This document shows, in pieces, positions 36,572 to 48,430 of a DNA stretch of 64,000 nt. The stretch lies in NCBI GenBank assembly GCA_009760855.2, contig WPIO01000054.1, positions 698,001-762,000 on the forward strand, written 5' to 3'. This stretch comes from Cristatella mucedo (taxonomy: Eukaryota; Bryozoa; Phylactolaemata; Cristatellidae). Numbering within the stretch: position 1 is the stretch's first letter; each line of letters begins with the position of its first letter. Under the pieces are notes generated by a model. The model was not told the DNA's origin. It saw only the letters and a program-made list of their open reading frames with translations, and did not search any database. The position numbers were made by a program, and so were the translations under genes.

Positions 36572-37843
36572 GAAGACCGGCTAGGCCGCGCCCTCGGCTC
36601 TCGCGACCGGAGCGCGACCTAGCGGTGAACAGGCGGGGGAGGGGTAGGGCGGCGCGGAGCGGCGCGGGGGGGGGGGCTGGCTTCTCGCGCTTCCGTTTCA
36701 TCGCCGTCGCGCGGCCGCGCGCTGCATCGCCGTCGAGCGAGTCTCGCAGCGAGAGCGAGCGCTCGCAAACGGACGTGACGCAGGCTCCGAGACGATCGCC
36801 TCGCGGCGGCAGCGGTTCACTCCGGCGGCCACGAGGCAGCTGCTGCCCGGCGTCTCGTCGGTACGAGGCAGCTGCTCCGATACGCGCCATCGCCGCAGCA
36901 GAGGTAGCAGCTGCAGTGAAGGGGAGGTAGCAGCTGCAGCAGCAATGGAGGAAGCTGCAGTAGCAGTGTAGGAGAGGCAGCAGCAACAACAGCAGAGAGA
37001 CAGAGGTAGCAGCAGCAGCGTCAGAGGCAGCGGTAGCAGCAGCAGCATCAGAGGCAGCGGTAGCAGCAGCAGCGGTAGCAGCAGCTGCTGCAGCGGGCGG
37101 GGGGAGGGAGGGGCGCGCGGGTTGAGAACGCGCGGGATGCGTTCTTTTTTAGGCATTCTCGCGACATTTAATCGTACGCCGCGCGCCCCTAATGTTGCAG
37201 CGGCACGCGCCAGCGCGCCGCTGCGCCGACGAATTGAACGCCCGCGAGGCTCAGAGACTCGCGCCTCGGTGAGCGGCTTGGCGCCATCTGCCGGCGGCGG
37301 CGGCGGCCAGCTAAGAGCCGCTGCCGCCGCGAGCCCGTTTCGAGCCCCCCCCCCGGCGAGCGAACGCTGCGAGCCCCCGCCCCCCAGTCCCGCGGCGTGT
37401 AAGCGATGAGCCCTATCGACTCGCCGCGCGTCGAGGTTACGGGTTTCGTTCGGTGTTCGAGGGTTACGAGCCCCGCGTGCGCGTGCGAATGAGCCGACCA
37501 AGGTCATCTGCGGGCGCCAACTTATGGAGCTTAGAAAGCAGAGCGCCGGATTGTCTTTCCTGCTCCTGCTTGCCCGGCGGCGGTGGCCGTCTCCTCTACT
37601 AGCGAAGCGGCTCTGCAGTCCGGTGCGGCGCAGCGGCGCGGCGCAGCGGCACCGGTGAGCGAGCGACCGCCTGCCGCTCTCGGTCGAGACGACAGCGCCG
37701 CGTTCAATCACCTCGGCGTACACGCCGCGCCTGGGGAAATTGCCCGCAGATTGCGCTAGCACGCCTGCCGCTACCGCGTACGCTGAGGGCAATGTATCCC
37801 AGCACACTGCCGCACCGTGAGCGAGCGATTGCGCGGAGCGCTG

Positions 37844-37852
37844 TATTTATAG
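37844..37852 (-). promoter_or_regulatory. Minus-strand TATA box candidate
   Basis: The minus strand reads CTATAAATACAGC in otherwise GC-rich DNA. Downstream on that strand no exon could be assigned with confidence. Confidence 0.3.
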
Positions 37853-38248
37853 ACTGGCGCTCCCGCGCGCGCTCCCAGGCGGCTGCTGCGCTCGCCGCGT
37901 GCGCCCAGGTGGGTAGGAGGTGCCGCAAGCGACGCGGCGAGCCAGGACGCCGCCTTTTCCATATTCCCGCTCCGCCACGCGCTCCTCAGCTCCACGTGGC
38001 GGAGCGGGCGGAGACGGCTCTTCAGCAGATATCGCCTGTCCTTCTTGGAACCCTTTGGTCGCCTGTCCTTCTGGGTACACTCGCGCCGCCAAGCCGGCGC
38101 GGCTAGCGCGAGACGCTCCGGCTTCGCAGAGGGCGGCCGCAGGCGGCGGCCGCGCGGGCCTGGGAGCGTCTCTGCCCGCCTTGGCAGCAGGAAAGTGGCG
38201 GCGGGACGGCGAGGAGAGAATGCGCGCGGGGCGCTGCTGCTCGGCGCT

Positions 38249-38294
38249 GCGTCGAGGCTGCTCGGCAGCTGATAGCGCCGAGCAGCCTCGACGC
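38249..38294. repeat. Perfect 17-bp inverted repeat
   Basis: GCGTCGAGGCTGCTCGG (38249-38265) and its exact reverse complement (38278-38294) flank a 12-base loop. Confidence 0.9.
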
Positions 38295-38324
38295 GAGGGC
38301 GCGACCGGCTAAGCAACTCACTTT

Positions 38325-38588
38325 AATTAACACGCCTATTTAGGACAGCATTTAGCGGGTCCCTGCGATTCGTCCTTCACGTGCTTATGCGTGCTGACAC
38401 TGTGCATGCTGCCACTAACCACATTTGCATGCCGACCCTGTGCATGCCACCCCTAACCATGTTATTCATTTTTTCCAAGCATGATTTTACTTACCATTCA
38501 ATTGCATTTCCCTTTGAAGCAGATGTAAAGCGCCTAGAAAGAGATTAAGTTCTCTGAGGGCCCTTTATCAAGTGCATTATTATTATTT
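38325..38588 (+). mobile_element. LINE family A, 3' UTR
   Basis: From TTAACACGCCTATTTAGGAC through TTTAGCGGGTCCCTGCGATT, GCTGCCACTAACCACATTTG and GTAAAGCGCCTAGAAAGAGA to CAAGTGCATTATTATTATTT. Nearly complete 3' UTR with no coding part. Confidence 0.9.
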
Positions 38589-39337
38589 ACTTTCGTTCAC
38601 GTACGACGCTTCGCTGGCAAGGATTCGCGAATTCTTCCCAACGGCGTCCGAATGAACGCGAGCGCATACAAGAGTCGCTTGGCGCCACTCAGCGCGCTCT
38701 CGGAGAGACTGCCCTCTCCTCTTAGAAGGTGCTCTTTTTCAGAGTGCTCTCTCTTCTCGGAGCGCCAGGCGGCAGCCACAGCGCCGAGCTACTGCTGCCG
38801 CCGCTGCTGCTGCTGCTGCTGCGGGCGTTCCCAGCGTCATTCTCTCGTACAGTTCGGAAACGTTTAAAACAGATGCACTAAAAAAAGGATGCTTCAATTT
38901 CTTTTCTGTCCTAACGGAATCTGAAGGAAAGGCCTTTCGGGGGTCAACGGGCACGCCGGCAAGAGAGTAAACATCTCCCTTTGACAGCCCTCCCTACAAC
39001 ATGTCGTCAAGCTGGGTGGCGCGACCGAGCAACAAGTCTGCTGGATCCAACACCGAGCACTTTATCATGAGAAAATCACTCCGACGGCTGCCGGCGTCGA
39101 GGGATCTCGCCACGTCTCCCTCTGCACTCTTTCTGCAGCGCTCGTATTTCATGCACGAATCATATTTGCACTGTGGAACCATTGTCCGTTCCGAGCTCGC
39201 CTGACAGCTGGCGGCAGTTTGCGGTAGACGGATGTCTCCCACCGATGCTGCCAACGCATTTGTGATTTGTGTCGGACTGCCGAGTTATTCACCGAGAGCC
39301 ATTGTGCGCCCCTGCACCACTCGAGAGCCTGCGGCTG
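38589..39337. other. GC-moderate stretch, no gene assigned
   Basis: A CTGCTGCTG run at 38803-38822. No exon recognised. Confidence 0.35.
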
Positions 39338-39420
39338 CTTAGGCAGTCGGAGAGCCTGCTCTGAGCCTGCTTGGAGCCTGCTCGGAGCCTGCTCGGAGCC
39401 TGCTCTGAGCCGGCTCGCAG
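39338..39420. repeat. 12-bp tandem repeat
   Basis: About six copies of GAGCCTGCTCG with CTCT, CTTG and CTCG variants. Confidence 0.85.
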
Positions 39421-40519
39421 GGTCTCCGCCGCCCAGCGCTCTCGCAGGCGGCAGAGTTATGTTTCCTCATGCGGCAACACAAGTAAGCCAATCGTTTGAT
39501 CAAGACGCCATCGGCGTCTTGATTTGATCGATCGCCAACGCCGATCGCTGCGGCGAGAGGCTCTCCGGGCCTAGAATCGATGCGCGATTAATTGAATGCA
39601 TCGAGCACAGAGCTCCCAGACAGACTGACAGACAAACATCGGCAACCGATTACCGATCGGAGATCGTCTCCGATGCATTTACTTTGCTCGCTCTTCTCTC
39701 AGCGCACCGTAGATTTGCGCTTGCTTGCAGCCGTTGCAAGTTTATACTGGCCGAGACGGCGATTCGGGATAACACGCTGGCCCCGCCCCCTCGGCAGTGC
39801 GATGCGGTGGCGTCTCTCTGTCGGCGCGTTACAATTGACTCTTCTTCGAACGAGCGCGTACATCATAACGCTTAACCCAGCCAGCAAAGTTCTTGCACGA
39901 ATTTACGTCGGATACAAATTTACGTAGAATCAAATGCGTTCGCGCGCGAACGCGCTCGGTCGGCGCACTATGGCCAGCACGACGAGCAACGGCGTGCGAG
40001 CACGGACGTCACCGAGCGAGTCGGCGGCGGGCGCGACTCCAGGGGCGCCGCCCCTTAATCCAGGAGCGGCGCTCGCTAGCTCGCGAGAGCCGCCCTACGT
40101 TTGGCAAAGGACGGAGGAGCGAGCGAGCGCTCGCTCGCGCGCTCGCCGCCTGAGCTTCATATAATATCGGCTAACTGCAACCGCCGAATGCGCTATTGAA
40201 CTGACCTTGGCAGCGGCGCCTAGTCAGCTGGCTTTCTGATCCCTCTGAACACCCGGCGCTCATTAGCGCTCGGCCTGAGCTGCGTCTGCAGACGACCGGT
40301 CCGGCCGGCGGACGGATGGCTGCAGCCGGCGCGGGCTGCGCGGGCGCGCGCAGCCCGCGCCGGAAGTAGGCGCCGACGCTCGAGCGTCCGTCAATCAAAT
40401 GGCTGCCGGGTGCGGTTAGCGCGAACGAGGGTGAAAGCGGCCGGAGCGTTGGCGAAGGCTGAGCGCCCTTGCTGGTCGTAGGCTGCTTAACTCGCCTCCA
40501 CCATTCCTTTCGCGACGAC
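39421..40519. other. GC-rich stretch with two perfect hairpins
   Basis: ATCAAGACGCC (39499-39509) pairs with 39513-39523 around a 3-base loop. A 17-bp arm at 40326-40342 pairs with 40347-40363 around loop GGCG. No gene recognised. Confidence 0.5.
40326..40363. repeat. Perfect 17-bp GC hairpin
   Basis: CCGGCGCGGGCTGCGCG and its exact reverse complement are separated by only four bases (GGCG). All but two of the 17 stem base pairs per arm are G-C type. Confidence 0.9.
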
Positions 40520-40792
40520 ATATAGTCTCATGCTGCCGACTATATTTCATCCTTTCCAACTGTCCTGAGCGGCTACTTTCGGTGTACTCGCTTCCTTGAC
40601 TCTACCCCTGCTGACTCGGCTATGCTTTTCACTTTCTCTGTATTTTGTGAGATTAAGTCCGTCGGCTAAAGCAAGCGTACCGAAAACCGCCTAGTCTTTG
40701 GGGGCGCTATAGAAAGCTCTCCTACGTAACACCCACACCGGGTCTACGTGGCTTTTCTTGAGTTACAGACGGAAATGCATTACATTTTTCCA
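40520..40792 (+). mobile_element. Decayed LINE family B 3' end
   Basis: ACTTTCTCTGTATTTTGTGA, AAACCGCCTAGTCTTTGGGG, CTCCTACGTAACACCCACAC and TTACAGACGGAAATGCATTA follow the family B 3' end in order with many changes. Confidence 0.72.
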
Positions 40793-41181
40793 TCGGAAGA
40801 CAGACGCTTCTCTATGGCGGGAGGCATACTTTACCATTTCTGCTACCTAACGAGCGCGAGACTGACACGCAAGTGGAAGCCGAGGGTGACTCGCTTGTTT
40901 CAATGCGATTTCCCTGTCAAGTTCACTCCTTCACGTCTGTTCGAACGCTGGTTCGTTCATTGGGAACACTTCCGCTCGCGAGGAATGCAGCGCTCGTCGA
41001 TCTCACTGTTGAGGGACAATTCGGGCAAGGCGGCCGCGACGGAGGTTTGCCGCGCGTGCGCCCAAGCGCGCGCCGACAGAGCCGCAAAGCGAGCTCAGCG
41101 GCGGCGGCGGCGGGACGCGAAAAAGCGAGAGAAAAGATGAACCGCTGCGACGTCGCCACCGCTGATGCCGCTGACTCCGAA

Positions 41182-41230
<49 letters not shown>

Positions 41231-42214
41231 TCGAGCCGTCTAGGTTTTGGCGGCATAATCGAATGGTGCGGCGCAATCGATCTCGCTGTCAGGACAGCGT
41301 AGTCGACGTCGCGCGTCAGTGCGCACCGCCGCGGCGGCGGAGTCGGCGAGCCTCCCGCCTGCTCACCGACCGACCGACCGACCGACGCTGCGCATCGCTC
41401 GCTCATCAGGCGGAGCGGAGCGCCGCGTGCAGAGGTCGCCGCTCGGCGCTGCACGACGCGTGCGCGCGTCGGTCGCTCAGATCGCACGCCTCGGCCGACG
41501 ACGCCGCCGCAGCGCCGCCGCCCGAGGCTGAAGACGCGGCCGGCGCGGCTCGGTTCGGTGCGGGACGCGCTCGGTTCGGCGACGCGCGCGAGCACTGAGC
41601 GACCGACGAGCGCAGACCACGACGGTCACGCGGCGCGCGGAGCCTCTCTTGGCGGCACCTCGCGCGCGAGCGCGTCTGCGAGTCTGGCCGGAATCGTCGC
41701 GAGCGCCACGCTGCTCCGTCTCGCCCCACCCCTGACCCGCTTCCACTTCCGGCGATCTGAGGAGCCGATCGCTCTGCTCCGGTCGCTCTGCTCCGTGCTC
41801 CGACGACATCGGACGCAAGTTTGCGGGCTACCGCGGCTCGCAGGCTCGCAGTGTTGGCAGCGCTTTAGACGCAGGACAGCCGAGCCGCAGCGCCGGGTAG
41901 ACCCGGGCACTACGAGTTCCGCCCGTCGGACTTGAACACATTCGACAGTTCGCCCACTATTCCCACGCCGCCGCAGTCAGATCCCTTCCCAGCGACTCGA
42001 GGCTGAGGTCGAGGTCTTTGCTCGCACCGGCTACGGCGCACTGAGCTCGCTGCCGCGAGCGCGCGGATGGGTCAACTGGCTAGCGCGGCGAGCTCTTGAG
42101 GGAAAGCAGGTGAGAGCGAGTACGAAGAATCGATCTTTCTTGGCAAGTCGAGAGATTCAATTGCCAATCCTACTGCCGTGCGTCGGCTGGACGAGATGCA
42201 GGACAGCGAACGCT
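40793..42214. other. GC-rich stretch with a GCC microsatellite
   Basis: (GCC)n at about 41182-41229, giving poly-Ala or poly-Gly in all frames. A GACC tandem occurs at 41368-41386. Many overlapping open frames on both strands; none recognised. Confidence 0.4.
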
Positions 42215-42385
42215 AAGCGGCGGTAGGCAAGCAGGTGAGGCACTCGCCGGCCAATGCCGTGGGCTCGAATACTGCAATGGGCGATTCTTCTGTTGCCGAC
42301 TGCAAGCGGCGATGAAAGCCGTCATGGTTCTCTTCCGCCCCCGTTCGAACGAGGCTGCTAAATCAGCTAATATTTTTCTCAAGCC
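42215..42385 (+). mobile_element. SINE2 copy
   Basis: GCAGGTGAGGCACTCGCC, GCCGTGGGCTCGAATACTGC (B-box), AATGGGCGATTCTTCTGTTG, GACTGCAAGCGGCGATGAAA, GAGGCTGCTAAATCAGCTAA. Confidence 0.8.
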
Positions 42386-42424
42386 GAGAAACGCTCGATC
42401 GCCCTGCGCTCGCTGCATCTGCGC

Positions 42425-42525
42425 TCGAGCCACGGCGCTCGAGCCCGGGACCTCGGTCGGCATATGCATTCACATCGACCTAGGTTTGAGGCGAGCCCCT
42501 TAACCGCTGGGCTAAACCAGCCCGT
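42425..42525 (-). mobile_element. SINE1-type tRNA-derived head
   Basis: On the minus strand CTGGTTTAGCCCAGCGGTTA (A-box region) is followed about 50 bases later by GAGGTCCCGGGCTCGAGC (B-box). No SINE1 tail follows, so it is a fragment or a related SINE. Confidence 0.6.
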
Positions 42526-44515
42526 CGCATCTTTATCGAGTTGTTATTAAAGAAATACCCGCACCGAGAACCCGTCTGCTGCTCGCGCCAGTCGCTCGCT
42601 TCGCTCTCCAGCCGGAGGTCGATTTCTCGCCAGGGCTTTGGTCTTCCGGCGCCGCGCGCGTGTTCTCGAACAGCGTCCTCGGGCGATCCTGCCGTCGAGC
42701 GGCGACTATTCCGTTCGATTATCCAGTGACCCTCATCCGTCAAACAGGCGACCCGGTGACGCGGCGACGAGCGGCCATTCGGTCGAGCGGCTGCAGCGGC
42801 TCGAGTCGCAAGCGCTTCCGGGCGCCGTCGAGCGGAAGCTTCGTAGGAGGAAGCGCGACAGTCGGCAAAGGGCAGCAGGCCTCGGAGTTAACATTCCGGC
42901 AAAGACCTTTTAGGCTCGGCTCGACGGTCTGAGCTAACAGCATTGCACGCAGCAACTGCGAAATGGACACTCGGCCGAGCGAGCCCCGATTGGGCATTGT
43001 GACATCGGGAACGCGAGCGTCCGGTGCGCATTTCCGACCCAAGGCCGACGAGCAACGAAAGTGAGCGCTCCGCACGAGCGCTCGGGCCGCCGTCTGCCGC
43101 ACGAGCGCGCCTGCGCCCGCACGAAACGGTAAAGTTCGTCAAATCGATTACCTACGGCTGCGGCTGCGGCGGCGGCGCCCCGATCGACCAGCTCCCGCCC
43201 TTTCCGCTCTTGCACGGCCGATGTCGTGAGGTCGCGAGGGAGGATCGTTTGGATCGTTTGCCGCCCCATCAGCCGAACGCTTTCATGTGCGGGAGGGGAG
43301 GACCGCCGCCACAGCTGGAACCGCCAAGACGGCGTTGGCTCACGCTAATCGCTCGGCGGCCGCCGCCGCCGAGCGGCTCGCAGCGAGGGTGCGAACCGCT
43401 GTTGCTGCCGCACACTCCCCGGACGCCGCCCAGCAGCGCGTGCCAGCTCGCCGCTTGCCGGACGGGCTGTTCACCGAGCGGCCGACAACGAAACGACGGC
43501 TGACGATCGAACGCCTGCGCGTCGGCGCAGGCGCGCAGCAGACGACCGCGGCAACCGCTGCCCCGTTCGGAGAGCGCGGCGGCGGTCCGCGGCCCGCCCG
43601 CGGCGGCGCCGCAGCGTCGGGCGCGCGTGCGGCGTCGGAGCGGAGGCGGCCAGTGGCGACGCCGCGGAGCGCAGCATTCGGCCGGGCTCGCTTTCGCCAC
43701 GAGCGAGCCTTACGTCCGGCGGCCCGGCCGCCCCGCCCTCCGCGCAGGCTCGCAGCTTCCGCTCGCTCGCTCGCTTACCGGCGGCGGACGTCCGGTCCAT
43801 GTCCGACGGTCCGACGACGACGAGGCGGCGGCGCGGCCGCCGCAGCGTGCGACTGCTCGCCGTGCGTCCGATCGATGCTGGCCGATCCGCTCGCTCTGCA
43901 GCGCGCGTCGCAGAGCGAGACACCGAGCATCCATTGGCTCAGCATCCATTGGCCGCACGGTAACGTGACTCGCACGCGCGCGGCTGGCCAACAGAGATGC
44001 CGCCTTCGCTCTGTCCCCGCCCCCTCACTCTCTGCCCCAAATCGCTGAGGCAAACCGGAGGCGGGCGGGCTGGCGGGGAAGGGGGATGGCAGGAGCGAGG
44101 GAAGGGGTGGAAAATACGGGTGGAAAAGGGAGCGACGGATGAAGTGCGTCGGCCCTGACGGCAGCGGGCGGCGGCCGCTGCTGCCGCCGCTGCCGCCAGG
44201 CACCCGGTTCTGCTTCGGCCGTCTAATGAGACGCGAGCCAATGTTACAGCACCCAAGGTTACGAACGGCCGGTCGCCGGCCGGCTTCGGGTTACCTTGCC
44301 GCGTGGCCTTGAGGAGTGCGGAGAGCGCTAGCGGCCTCGACCTCGAGCGGCGGGCGGCGGCGGACGCATTCGGCGCGCAGCGTCCGCCGCTGCGCGCGCG
44401 CGCGAGCTGATGGGGGCGGAGGAGGAGGTGCGACGGATGAGGATGATGAGGGTCGGAGGAGCTGATGGGGGTGGAGGAGGTGCGACGCGCGACGAAAGAG
44501 ATGAGAATGGTTTGG
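42526..44515. other. Very GC-rich stretch, no gene assigned
   Basis: Long open frames on both strands are Arg/Ala/Pro-rich and reflect CpG density. A direct repeat ATCCATTGG...CA.. occurs at 43928-43955. No splice-consistent exons were found. Confidence 0.35.
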
Positions 44516-44740
44516 AGCAGCGGTCAAGGTCTGGCTGAGGACGCGGGCTCGAGCCCCGAAGCATACGTGAAGCGCCTGAATAGTGATTCCGTTTTCTTTG
44601 GGCTCTATACAAATGAATTATATATATATATATATATAAATGAATACGAATGAATTATATATATAATTCTATACAAATGAATTATATATATATATATATA
44701 TATACAAATGAATACTCTATACAAATGAATTATATATATC
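44516..44740 (+). mobile_element. SINE1 with tandem-expanded AT tail
   Basis: AAGGTCTGGCTGAGGACGCG, GGGCTCGAGCCCC, GTGAAGCGCCTGAATAGTGA, TTCTTTGGGCTCTATACAAA. The terminal TCTATACAAATGAATTATATAT is then repeated several times with (TA)n between copies, to about 44738. Confidence 0.78.
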
Positions 44741-44758
44741 TCTCTCGGCGGCACGAAA

Positions 44759-44953
44759 TTGGCGGGCCAGATCACGAGAAGGCCACCGGCGACTGCTGCC
44801 GCTGCCGCACGCGGTCCGCCGCCACTTGCAGTTGAAGTTGAAGCTATCGAAGTTGAGAGCAAACACTTGGACAAGGCACCGACAAAAATGAGGAGAATGT
44901 CCGACAGCAGCACGGAGAGATCGACGCTCAACTCATCGGAGATCCGCCCCTAA
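44759..44953 (+). CDS. Possible C-terminal exon (unrecognised)
   Basis: A plus-strand frame reads ITRRPPATAAAAARG, then VEVEAIEVESKHLDKAPTK and MRRMSDSSTERS, ending at a stop at 44951. The mixed acidic/basic composition is more protein-like than neighbouring frames, and AATAAA follows near 45169. An AG for splicing exists, but no upstream exon was identified. The opposite strand is also open over this stretch, so coding status is uncertain. Confidence 0.25.
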   Translation: MAGQITRRPPATAAAAARGPPPLAVEVEAIEVESKHLDKAPTKMRRMSDSSTERSTLNSSEIRP

Positions 44954-45529
44954 ACCATAGCCGAATGTAGGACATTTGCCCTCCCCCCCACCGGACTTCC
45001 CCCCCTGGTGAACCCTAGGACATTCCCCCCCCGATAGGACATTTCATTTCTCCCCTATGTTGATGAATGTACAACTAAGAATACAGATATATATATATAT
45101 ATATATATACATATTATCAAATATATATATCATATCAAATAATATATATGATGAAGTCACGCTCTATTGAAATAAAATCAACTCAGTATAATTGGACGTT
45201 TTGTAGACGACGTTAATTCCGTAGCAAGAGAAGTGCTGGCGACAACGGCGATAGCACAGGAGGCCCGGGGAAAGAGAGACCCCGGCCGCCGGTAAAGAGA
45301 GTAAAGTGCTCGACACAACAGCTGCAGTCGCGACTACTGTCACTCTGTGTTGCCCGCCGTGACAACAAGAAAACTGGAGTGGATGTTCTCGAAGGATTCA
45401 GACATACTTTTCTAAACTGTCACAATACTGAACTACATAAGCATCTATTTGACCTTAATCTTTGCTTGATTTGACTTGATGGCTGTATAATAATACAAAG
45501 CTATGCCCGGTAAGTCAACGGAACTGTGT
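44954..45529. other. Non-coding stretch with AT tract
   Basis: Three AGGACATT units followed by C-runs at 44967-45045. (AT)n at 45088-45110 and 45120-45150. AATAAA near 45169. Confidence 0.4.
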
Positions 45530-45675
45530 GTCACCGGAAGAACTGCAAGCCACCGGAAAGGCTGTAAGCCACCGGATAGACTGCAAGCCACCGGAAGAAT
45601 TGTGTGCCACTGGAAGAACTGTTAGAAACCAGAAGGACTGCGTGCCACCGCCAAAACTGCAAGACACCGGAAAAT
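45530..45675. repeat. Degenerate 18-bp tandem repeat
   Basis: About eight imperfect copies of CTGCAAGCCACCGGAAGA. 18 is divisible by three, which keeps a 60-codon frame open. No other coding evidence. Confidence 0.8.
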
Positions 45676-46470
45676 GGTCATTCGGGTCGGTCGATCAGCA
45701 CTGTGCGTGAGTAAATACTCGTATGTATACATACGTACTAACAGAATCTGAATACACAGTGAAAATTGTGCCAAATTGGCAAGGCCGGACACTTTCTGTT
45801 GGAGCTTAGGTGTTCCTTAGTCATAATCGTTAAGTACACGATATCTCAACGACTTAGCGCGCCATTAAAAGTTGACATTCTGAAGCGACGATCACCGTAT
45901 TACGGCCTCGAGTCCTCGCGTCATGCTTGCCACGGGGCTCAAGCAAACGGCCAAATGTCCTCAAATGCTAAAGGCGAGCACCTTACGCCTGGTGCCCGAG
46001 CCGAGTCTGCTCGCTCAAAAAATAGCCAGCTCTCGTTGCGCTCAGGCTGTGAGGAAGGTCGCCGGTTACGGAGTAGGTACGCGCCGTCTTGACACAACTG
46101 TCAAAGCTCGAGCTCGAATTCCGTCGAGGGCAAGGTCGATCGGCGCTCCGGGCGAGCTGGTAACGTCAAGTTTCCCGTTCGCTTCTGCCCCGCGTCTTCT
46201 CCTCCATTTATTTATCATCATCACTTATTATCATCCCCGCCATTTACGCGCGGTAGGTGTCGCGACCGAGCTACCGGGGAGCGGTCGGCCGCCAGAGGCG
46301 GTCGCGCGGCCGCGTTGAGCCGCCAGAGGTCCGCCGCCGCCGCCGCGAGAGACACGGACGCCGCGGCGGGCGGCGGCGGCGGCGGCGGCGGCGGCGGCTG
46401 CTGACGTCGTTCTGCCCCTGCAATCAATGCACACACTCCGTTGACCGTTTTCGGTGGCTGGCGCTTGCAG
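45676..46470. other. Stretch upstream of the glycogenin exon
   Basis: Contains a CGG microsatellite at about 46370-46397. The exons for the N-terminal half of glycogenin, including the DxD motif, were looked for and not found here. Confidence 0.4.
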
Positions 46471-47026
46471 GTGCTTCGAAACTGCGACGAGCTGTTCGAT
46501 CACGAGGAGCTGTCGGCCGCACCAGACCCCGGTTGGCCCGACTGCTTTAACTCGGGCGTGTTCGTCTTCTCTCCATCCTCGTGCACCTACCAGTCCCTGC
46601 TGCCGTTCGCACTCGTCAACGGCAGCTTTGACGGTGGGCAGACAATTCGGGCATGGCGCTGACTGCTTTGGCGCGACCCGCCACGTGCCTGCGCCTCGAG
46701 AGTTTCGGAGAGCTCGCGCTCTCGCAGCTTTTGCGCCACTCGCGTGCCCGTCTTTCAGGCGGCGACCATGGGGCTGCTGAACGCTCTCTTCTCCGATTGG
46801 GCCACTCTGGACATCCAGCGTCACCTGCCCTTCGTCTATAACGTTGCGTGGCAGACGTTCCACACGCACAAGCCGGCACTGCATCGGTAGGCTCTCGTTT
46901 TTGGCACCGCCCTCTGCGGACGCCACTCGCGCTGCGCCGAGCAGCTGCCAGACGATGCACGACGACCGTTTGTCGAGGCGCTCGTTGGGACGTGCAGACC
47001 CATTTTCTTGGATACCTCAGCTTAAG
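46471..47026 (+). pseudogene. Glycogenin-like gene fragment (GT8 family), frameshifted
   Basis: Exon 46471-46633 (after GCTTGCAG, before GTGGGC) encodes [20 protein letters not shown] and [13 protein letters not shown], a near-diagnostic glycogenin segment, ending in GSFDG. The next exon (46759-46886, after CTTTCAG, before GTAGGC) encodes GGDHG, then in another frame LLNALFSDWATLDIQRHLPF and VYNVAW. One extra G in the run 46770-46773 separates the two frames. A third likely exon (46952-47026) has HFLG, whose His binds the metal in this family. Glycogenin is the self-glucosylating primer of glycogen synthesis. The usual GGDQG is GGDHG here. N-terminal exons with the DxD motif were not found. 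Either a pseudogene fragment or a real gene with an assembly error. Confidence 0.8.
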
Positions 47027-48341
47027 GTAGCCGACAGCTGCCCTCGGTAGGGCGATTTCATCATCGGCCGGGACTCGAACCAAAAGCGTGCTGCTGCTCG
47101 AGTCTTGTGGTGGGCTGCACGTAGTTGCTGATAGAACCCGTTTTCACCGTGTCTCGTACCAATCGAATGCTCTTTTAAAGCTGCACCAGAGCAGCTGAAC
47201 CTCAACCTTAGCAAGCTCTAACTAGAATGGCGTGTTGCTGACCCAGATTTAATGACCCGTTCGTAGTTGGCAAAATGGCTACCGCTTGGAGGCAATTTTT
47301 CGTGCGTGTGCGCTTGCAGAGTCGACAGAAGATAGCTCGCGTGGACCAAATAACTCCGCCTAATTCGACCAGGCCAGCTAGGTAGTCAGGCTCCTTCTCC
47401 TTTGGCGCGAAGCCAGAGTTTTTGGAGCCAGCTTTCATCTCTCTCATCATTACCCCGTAGGCAGGGCGGCGAGACTTCAATGGCGCACACTCCAAGGGGG
47501 ATTGATGCGACCAATTACACACAGCTTCGAATACTCGCAATAATTTAATCGGCATGGCGGCTGCGGACGCGATCAAAGGAGGCCGTGCCTGGCGGCCAGA
47601 GGTCGAGGCCGCCGCCGCCGCCGCTTCGCTCCACCCCTTACGCACAGGCTGTCGAGGTGAGTTCAAGCTTCAGTCACCTAGGCGAGGTGCTGACCGCACC
47701 GTCGGCGGCCGATGCTGAAGAGAACCGGACCGAGGACGATGCGGAGCCGATTCGCGTCGCCGATTCGCGTCGCCGTTCGCGTCGTCGTTGCTTTCACAGC
47801 GAGCTTAATGCTGCGCCTGTCGGCTCCGCGAGTCTGAGCTCATGACGGCAGGCAATATCGCTGCCCTGACTGAAGAAGCCGCGCGCGCGCGCACACGCGG
47901 GGGCGAACTGGCTTTAAAAAGAAGCGAATTTCACGTCGACGTTAGCGCTATTCAACTGGTCAAGCTGGCGGCGGCCATACGTCAAGAACGCCGGAGAGGA
48001 GCGCGCGATTCGTACCGTTTGGCGTACGCCGGCGGCGGGCGACCGTCTGCGCTGCTTCGCCTGCAAGTCGCTCGCGAAAGCCGCAACTTCGGTGCGTCGC
48101 AGCGTCGCCGTAGTGCGTCGCGCGTCGGCTGAGACGAGCGCCGGCTGCGAGCGCTGCTTTTGCCGCCGCGTTACGCCCGCGCGTAGAGAAGCCGCCGCTG
48201 CACCGAGTTTGCAACAGCTGAACCGTTACCGACGTTTAGCCCTTCGCGTCCGTCTCGGTGGATGGACTCCGTAAACTTGACCTAAGCTGCTTTCTTGTGG
48301 GCCGTCAAAGAAGCCCGCGGTGGTAGCTAAGCTATAGCATA
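47027..48341. other. GC-rich stretch downstream of the glycogenin exons
   Basis: The expected KPW...WW exons of glycogenin were not recognised. GATTCGCGTCGCC is repeated at 47749 and 47761. No other gene seen. Confidence 0.35.

Positions 48342-48426
<85 letters not shown>
48342..48426. repeat. AT dinucleotide microsatellite
   Basis: (AT)n of about 80 bases, followed by further AT-rich sequence to ~48510. Confidence 0.95.

Positions 48427-48430
<4 letters not shown>

Larger units (their letters stand above)
36572..38324. other. GC-rich stretch with trinucleotide runs
   Basis: GCAGCAGC/GGTAGCAGC runs at 36900-37095 and C- and G-homopolymers. A TATAAATA element on the minus strand at 37844-37851 could start a minus-strand transcript. 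Long open frames here are Ala/Arg-rich and unconvincing. Confidence 0.35.

Noticed and set aside
36698-37807. 369-codon minus-strand frame below a TATA box
   Set aside because: Starts with a non-ATG codon, consists of Arg/Leu/Pro-rich low-complexity sequence from trinucleotide runs, and resembles no protein.
40748-44527. Dozens of Arg/Ala/Pro-rich frames
   Set aside because: High GC removes stop codons on both strands; none has splice-consistent partners or domain motifs.
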